A DNA stretch of 64,000 nt from Paramarasmius palmivorus (lineage: Eukaryota; Basidiomycota; Agaricomycetes; Agaricales; Marasmiaceae). Below, one piece after another: positions 57,884 to 64,000 of this stretch (its first letter is position 1; every line of letters starts with the position of its first letter). The notes under the pieces are model-generated. The model ran no database searches. It had not been told where the DNA came from and saw nothing but the letters and a program-made list of their open reading frames with translations. Position numbers and translations under genes: made by a program. The stretch is taken from assembly GCA_037176845.1 (NCBI GenBank), contig JAYKXP010000061.1, forward strand, positions 124,001-188,000, read 5' to 3'.

Positions 57884-58950
57884 GGTGGAGGTGAACTGGT
57901 GAAACGGAGTAGATAGATAGATAGATCACCTCTTGACTTCCTCCACCACTCGGGCCATCTAATGTTGCCCATTTTTCTCTTCCTGCGCTAGTACATACCA
58001 CAGGGAATAGCCACTCAAATAGGGTGCTCAGACACAGTGTCTTGAGTCATGTCTTAGCCCACCACCCCATGCAATTCCAGAGCCAATGTTCGGTCAGACT
58101 TTGGTACTAGAGTGTTTTTTTTCGCCTTCAGACGCGTTAAACTGTGCTCGGAACTTGCCACGGTGCGTGGTATCATGTTTTTATGATCTTCAATACTCCA
58201 GGTTTTTATAATTCTCGGCTTTCGACCGTTTCACCGGCCTCGAGTGGGCAGAAGCCTTTTCAAGTTCCGAGAAAGCTGGATGCGTGGTCATTGTGGCGCT
58301 CTCTAGAAACGCACATTTGAGTCTAAAACCCAATGAATTGAGCACCTCTCGCTCCAGTCACCTCTACAGTTCACTTGAGGCTCTGTCTCTACTATTCCAG
58401 AATGTAGCACCATGCACGTCAAACCGTTCTCTTCCTGAGGGCCATCGTTTTCCCCCAACAGCAGTGCCGTACTAGATGTTTGTTGCCCCTTCGGTGACAA
58501 TTGCCAAGATGCGCCTTTGTTGTAGAGGCTCAGAAACTTGACCGGGACTCCTTATTCACTGGCCTATTCTCCGGAGTTTTTGGTGGTCGTCTTGGTCAGT
58601 GAGAAGTTCTTCAAGCTGCCACGGAAAGAGCCGATTCCAATCTATGTAGCACCATCTGCAAGTGCTTTTGTACAGTACTCTCATTTTCACCAACGTCCAT
58701 CTATAGCAATATATGAATTGTACCAAACCCTCTGGTGAGCTCAGGTATTCTCGAGTACCTCAGATTACAACGTTCAACTTACAACTTCTGCCATTCACAA
58801 CTTAACAACCACAATACATTCGCGCAACACATACAAAACATAGTCCGACTCGAAAATACAGATATCCTAGATACGTGCACCCATATGTGAATATCATTAA
58901 CAACCTCTCTGTCAAGTCAAAGGAAAGAAAGATGCTGGGCCAGAAACCTC
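57884..58950. other. Intergenic region with a short GATA microsatellite
   Basis: About 1.07 kb between the CSN12-like start and the 3' end of the hydrophobin gene. A GATA run of four to five units is at about 57909-57926. No gene-like frame. Confidence 0.5.
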
Positions 58951-59401
58951 TTAGAGGCCGACATTGACGGGGACACAGCCGATGGAAATGAGGCCGTCTG
59001 GGAGGATCAAGTTAGCGTTCGATCAAGACCATCAAACCGAATAGAGCGTTTCAGCAGCTTACGGAAAGAGTTATTCTCGCAGCAGACGGGCGAGGCAGAG
59101 CTAGATATGAATCAGCATTGCGCAACAATGCAGACAGTGACGGTACTCACCAGCCGGCGCCTCCAGCACCGATGACGGTGATAGGAGAACAGGTAACACC
59201 GATGAGGACGTTGAGGTCCTGGACGACAACACCGACCAAGCTGAGGAGGCCAGCAATGGTCTTGTCGTCGGCGGTGCCAGTAGATTGGCAGCACTGGATA
59301 GGACCGGTGTTGCACTCGCCTGGAGCGATACCAGTACGACGAGTCGGTGTGGCAGCCGCAAGGGTAGCAAGAGCAGCGAGAGAGATGAGTTTGAATTGCA
59401 T
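58951..59401 (-). CDS. Class I hydrophobin
   Basis: Exons 59401-59151, 59100-59063 and 58997-58951 give 111 residues. Signal peptide MQFKLISLAALATLAAATP, then the eight-cysteine hydrophobin pattern: C-x6-CC-x32-C-x12-C-x5-CC-x12-C (GECNTGPIQCC, GVTCSPITVIG, GCSASPVCCENNSF, SIGCVPVNVGL). Spacing, particularly the long CC-C gap and the C-x5-CC step, is that of class I. These proteins self-assemble at air-water interfaces to coat hyphae and fruit-body surfaces. The last exons are very short and complete the cysteine set, which supports the splicing. A TATA box lies about 75 bp upstream. Confidence 0.96.
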
Positions 59402-59476
59402 GTTTGAGAAGATAGGAGAGGCTTGAACGACTACTGTTGGGTGTTCGAGTGAAGAATCCTGGTCGAACTGGGGAGG

Positions 59477-59484
59477 CTTTTATA
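59477..59484 (-). promoter_or_regulatory. TATA box of the hydrophobin gene
   Basis: TATAAAAG on the minus strand, about 75 bp before the ATG at 59401. Confidence 0.6.
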
Positions 59485-61062
59485 CCTTCTCAAGCGCGAT
59501 AGTGCCTTGAACACGAGGAGAACGCGTATGTGCAAAAATCGCAGAATATGTTGTGGAGCACGTCGAAGTGGAGCATCTGTTGAGCAATGAGAATATACAG
59601 AATCAAAAGCAATTGTGGCTGTAGGGACGGTGATGCCAAAATGAATGCTGTCGAACCAGAAAAAAAAATATGTGGCATGATGTGACAGATATCAGCGACA
59701 TGAGCCTCGCACAGGCAGTCATTTTCAACATATTCTTCCCTGAAATGGATGTCAGCGACGGCGTCAAATGTCCAGCAATGATGGAATGACTCAGGGAAAC
59801 ACCTTCCGAATGGACATCAAGCGGGCGAAGAGGGGCAATAATACATGTCATTGAATGATTAATGCCATAACACAACGAATGTGATCAATAGGCTCTTGTG
59901 TATGTTCAGCGCAAGATGACATAGACGGTTGTTAAACGTCATTAATCTAGAAGAAAGGATGCAGCCTTTTCGCATCTTCTTCGAGAACAAGATGCGTAAG
60001 AGGCTGAGGACCTTCCGAAACAGGCTCATCAGCTGCCGATATTCAAAATCCGCCAGGAAACATACCTCGCATGCGAGAGAAGGCAGCTCATGTTTTTCCG
60101 AGGTGAGTTGGATTCTCATCGTGCCCATTGACGCCGTCGGACAAAGTTTTACACCGTTCTGATTTCCATAGATTCTACGACATGTGTGCCCTGGGTTACC
60201 AACCTTGCAGTTATCCCTCGAAATAGAACGACGACGTCAGTAAGTGAAAGCAAGGTTGACCCGATTCCGGAACTGAAGGAGCCAAGCGCTAGCCCAGCCC
60301 GCACGAGACCCAGAGCTGAGTCAAAATTCTGGGGACTGCACGAAACTGAGCTGGTTTGTAACGATTGAGAGGTGAGGGGCTACGAAGGCCAAGCTTTGGT
60401 AGTGCTGGATGACCAGTTATTTTGGAATGTACACCGGAGTTCAGCCACAGACTTCAAACCGACAGTCCGTGAGACCACAAACGCCAATAGAATTCCATCG
60501 GGAAATTTTGGGCCAGAGGAGACTTCAATCATGCTTTGCTATTACGACACGACCCGCCTCAGTAAGGGACACCACTCAGGAAACCGAGTTCCATGGCAGC
60601 TATGACAGAGATCTGTAGCCAGCGCACCGACTCGATTCAAGGTCCAAAAGGCACCATTGAACTTGTAGAAAGTCTGGAACATCTATATCACGATTAATTT
60701 AAAGTTCGGAATGGGAAGGTGTTCTGGTAAATACCATACATTTGAGCAAACTCACCATAACAACCTCGAGTCAGCCTGCAGCAAGGATCAAGGTCTGTTG
60801 TACATTTTTCGTGTCGCCTTTGGTGGTATAGTACTGATTTGGTGATTCCAGTACTTGGAATTTTCTTGTTGACGATACTCAGGCTTCATGCACATGAATA
60901 CAAGTATGTCCTGGTTGTATCTCTGGCAAATTCGGGAGGATAGAATTTTCTCTCTATGACAACATTGTCGAGTGAAATGCGTTCATGGACATGATGGAGG
61001 TGCGAGTCAAGACGTCAAAGGGGCAATCACGTCACCATCCCAGCAGCTCTGAGTCTCCCACC
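59485..61062. other. Long intergenic region
   Basis: About 1.6 kb between the hydrophobin promoter and the ABHD11-type hydrolase gene. Many short open frames on both strands (up to 90 codons) without protein-like features; no inverted repeat pair noticed. Long upstream regions are common for regulated hydrophobin genes. Confidence 0.4.
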
Positions 61063-62366
61063 ATGTCGCGAATTCTGTGCCTTCGCTCCGTCGCGTCTCG
61101 TGGTTCATCAAGAGTGGCATTTGGTGGGTGAAAATTGTCTTACAACATGATGAATCGTGAACCAACATTATTTAGCCCTCAACAGGCGGTACACAACCGA
61201 TACCGCTCTGAAGACTGTTGACCTAAAACACGATATCCTGCAATCCGGTAATCACGCCAACACGCCACTGGTCATTCTTCACGGGTTGTTGTGAGTCAAT
61301 GAGAACGGAGACGGGGCATATCTAATGGTTCTAGTGGGTCTAAGCGGAACTGGAACAGCCTGGGGAAAAGTTATGCTCGTGCGTTGCAGGCCCCCGTGTA
61401 CACCCTGGTGCGTTCCTTCTTGCTACATAATAGTATCTATTGACCGCTCATTAGGATCTCCGAAACCATGGTGACTCTCCCCATGTCCGCCCCCACACCT
61501 ATGAAGCAATGGCGGCTGACCTTCTCTCCTTCTGCAAACAACACGACTTGAGTAAAATCAATCTGTTAGGACACTCCATGTTCGTCTATCTCTGTTCACC
61601 GTACCCTTTAGCTTGGCTTGACTGCAACTTAGCACAGGGGAGGCAAAGTAGCCATGACTCTTGCTCTCAATCCTAATCTTCCAGAAGGAATGGTGTCAAA
61701 GTTGATTGTAGAAGACATAGCCCCGGCTAACGGCTCTATTTCACTCGAGTTCACTGCGTACGTCGAGGCAATGCGAGAAATTGAGGCGGCAAAAGTGAAG
61801 ACTCGGAATGAGGCGGCGCAGATTCTGCGCAAAACTGAGCAGGTGAGTGTATGGTCCCGGCAAGAAGTTCCGCGCCTAACGCTAGGGTGCAGGATCCTTC
61901 CATCGTAGGATTTCTTCTTACAAATCTCGTGCCAGCATCAGCAGAACAAGAATACGCCAAGTTCAAGATACCATTAGACATCATTTCTGATCATATAGAC
62001 GACATAGGATCCTTCCCGTATAAGCCAGGAGAGGTAAAATGGGAAGGTGAAACGCTTTTCGTGAAAGGCACTAAGAGCAAGTAGGTGACTGCAGTTGGTC
62101 GATATGGACATACTGATTGGCTTCCAGGTATATCAATAGGAAGAATCTGCCGCTAACGACACAGTTTTTCCCGAACTCGAAACTTTACACCGTCGACGCT
62201 GGCCATTGGGGTAGGGCTCCTTACCACATTTCCATTTGTTCAGTCCGCTGATTTGACTCGTCTCCCAGTACACGTCGAGAAGAGTGCTGCCTTTGGAGAA
62301 ACCATTGTCAAGTTTGTTCAACAGGGCCTGTCGTCGATTGCGGACGAGTCCGACAAATATCGGTAG
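61063..62366 (+). CDS. Mitochondrial alpha/beta hydrolase (ABHD11/Imo32 type)
   Basis: Eight or so exons from MSRILCLRSVASRGSSRVAF (Arg/Ser-rich presequence, probably mitochondrial) to TAG at 62366; about 310 residues. Alpha/beta-hydrolase features: LVILHGLLGSKRNWNSLGKS, DLRNHGDSPH, nucleophile elbow LLGHSMGGKVAM, VEDIAP, and the catalytic His in VDAGHWVHVEKSAAF. ABHD11 and yeast Imo32 are mitochondrial esterases/lipases of unclear physiological substrate. Introns interrupt the nucleophile elbow (after HSM) and the His motif; both re-join in phase. Confidence 0.92.
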
Positions 62367-62588
62367 ACGTTACTAGAGCATATTTACATGGTATTTAGTA
62401 AACTGTAACATCGCAGTATTTCTAGACCTATAGACAGACGTTCACAATAACATGATTCCTCACTTAGCCAACGGCTACTCCGCTAAGCGCCCAGCACCAC
62501 TAGGTCGTGACTCAAACCGTCGGCGTAAACGGAATTCAACTCCTTTCCACCTGTAGCCTACGGGCTAATCTCTTCTCAATTCTCTGGG

Positions 62589-64000
62589 ATGTCAGTTCTC
62601 TTCGAGACTTCCCTTGGAGACATAGTCATCGATCTCGAGACGGAAGCATGTCCCAAAACCTGCGAAAACTTCCTTAAATTATGCAAAGTGTACTATTACA
62701 ACCTCAATGCATTCTTCAATGGTGAGTATGTCCTGACTGTTTGGTCTCAACGACTCATAGAGATACAGTCTCCAAGGATTTTCTTGCGCAAGTTGGCGAT
62801 CCTACCGCAACTGGGCAAGGCGGAGAGTCAGTATGGTCATACATAGCGCAGCAGCAAAAACCCACCAATCCTTCGTCTGTACCACGGTATTTTAAGCCGG
62901 AAATCATACCGAAGCTAAAACACACGTCGAAAGGAACAGTCTCTATGGCAGTTTCACCCTCACTGGATGGCCAGACAGAAGGAGGTTGTGGGAGCCAGTT
63001 TTTCATCACTCTGGCTGACAATATCGAGTATTTGGATGGCAAGCATGCAGTTTTTGGACATGTGGTTGAGGGCTTGGACACCTTGGACAAGTTGAACGAT
63101 GTTTTTGTGGATCAGGACTGTCGGCCGTTGAAGGATGTTCGCATTCGACATGTAGTTATACTAGGTGCGTTTGCGCTCCACTCCTCTAGTCTGTTCGCTT
63201 ACAGTGTCTATAGATGATCCTTTCCCTGACCCACCGGGACTAATACAACCACCTTCATCACCCGTTCGACCTCCAGACAACTCAACACGGATAGCCGAAG
63301 ATGAGGATCCTCTACAAACACTTCCGGAAGAGGAAGAAGAACGTATACGAAGAGAGAAGGCCGCAGCGGCATCTGCTCTCACCTTGGAAATGGTTGGAGA
63401 TTTGCCATTTGCCAACGTCCGTCCACCAGAAAACGTACTTTTCGTCTGCAAGCTGAACCCAGTAACCCGAGATGAGGACCTGGAGCTTATTTTCTCCCGT
63501 TTTGGGACTATCATGAGTTGTCAGGTCATTCGGGACAAGAAGACTGGGGACTCGTTGCAGTACGCTTTCATTGAGTTTGACAAAAGAGAGGATGCAGAGC
63601 AGGTACGCCTCCGAGCTACATATCACCACAGATGACCCACTTACACGCTCTCTAGGCCTACTTCAAGATGCAAAATGTTCTCGTCGACGACCGGCGAATA
63701 TGGGTCGATTTGTAAGTTTACATATATGTTACTTGTCCAGCGATCCTCTGACGCACTTTCACTACAGCTCCCAGTCCGTCGCCCGGGTCAACAATGCTTG
63801 GTCGAACGATATTAAAAGGGGGCCATCTCTTCGAAGGGGTGGCGCCGGTTACGGTGGTAGAGATGACTTGGTACAGACCAAACGGTACAGGGATGACGAA
63901 GGCGACTTGCATGGCCGCGAATCGAAATACGGAATGGTGTTTGACGTTCCAAGTAGCGGGCACCGCAGAGACAGGGATAGAGATTCAAAGAGACGACGTT
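62589..64000 (+). CDS. Cyclophilin with RRM (PPIL4 type), 3' truncated by the window
   Basis: Begins at 62589 ([20 protein letters not shown]), a few introns, and continues past 64000. The cyclophilin domain has [73 protein letters not shown] and [18 protein letters not shown]. An acidic linker ([15 protein letters not shown]) leads to an RNA-recognition motif ([56 protein letters not shown]), then a Gly/Arg-rich tail. This is the spliceosome-linked prolyl isomerase family (human PPIL4, fungal Cyp6). The C-terminal end is outside the window. Confidence 0.94.

Noticed and set aside
1..64000. tRNA, rRNA or CRISPR-like arrays
   Set aside because: No cloverleaf-like segment, ribosomal motif or regularly spaced direct repeat was noticed while reading; a tRNA-scan would be needed to exclude tRNAs completely.

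Overview
The window is nuclear DNA of a filamentous basidiomycete, most likely a mushroom-forming agaricomycete. Genes are packed 100-1000 bp apart on both strands and broken by many 45-60 bp GT..AG introns. The content fits that group: a class I hydrophobin, cysteine-start F-box-like proteins, a fungal-type TKL kinase, a Zn2Cys6 regulator, questin-oxidase-like enzymes and MFS sugar porters. No rRNA, convincing tRNA, CRISPR or prokaryotic feature was seen. Gene models were spliced by eye from reading-frame continuity and splice consensus, so outer coordinates are given with exon boundaries in the text; UTRs are not defined.

Layout. 0.1-6.8 kb: small secreted protein, FetB/ALS3-like (UPF0014) membrane protein, F-box-like protein, Zn2Cys6 transcription factor. 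6.9-8.25 kb: a non-autonomous DNA transposon with 71-bp perfect terminal inverted repeats and an 8-bp target duplication, inserted 13 bp before the start codon of a four-TM membrane protein (8.3-9.5 kb). 10.2-16.7 kb: thioredoxin-fold ER-type protein, Kex1-type carboxypeptidase, glutaredoxin, DPM3, aldo-keto reductase. 17.5-20.7 kb: a decayed sugar-porter pseudogene followed by an intact paralogue. 21.0-21.8 kb: two TA-flanked MITE-like elements. 22.4-29.2 kb: conserved hypothetical, secreted protein with a CDHIVELQ motif and a Lys-rich tail, small two-TM protein, mitochondrial stomatin-like protein.

30.3-32.8 kb: a TKL-type kinase carrying two copies of the Atg11/FIP200 C-terminal (claw) domain; its N-terminal glycine loop is lost across a reading-frame break. 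33.3-40.2 kb: ribonucleotide reductase small subunit behind a cluster of MluI cell-cycle boxes, the MogA-MoeA molybdenum-cofactor fusion, and a large propeller-type protein (possibly NOL11/Utp8-like). 40.5-49.7 kb: small coiled-coil protein, third sugar porter, MYND-finger protein, second F-box-like protein, acidic hypothetical protein. 50.5-54.2 kb: tandem pair of questin-oxidase-like genes with identical intron positions. 54.4-64 kb: Ddi1, CSN12/PCID2-type PCI protein, hydrophobin, ABHD11-type hydrolase, and a cyclophilin-RRM protein (PPIL4 type) that runs off the right edge.

Most genes are unlinked housekeeping functions rather than a pathway. The most novel item is the kinase/double-claw fusion. 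The transposon that now supplies the immediate upstream region of a gene, the MBF-like promoter of RNR2 and the mirrored placement of F-box and sugar-porter paralogues also deserve a second look.
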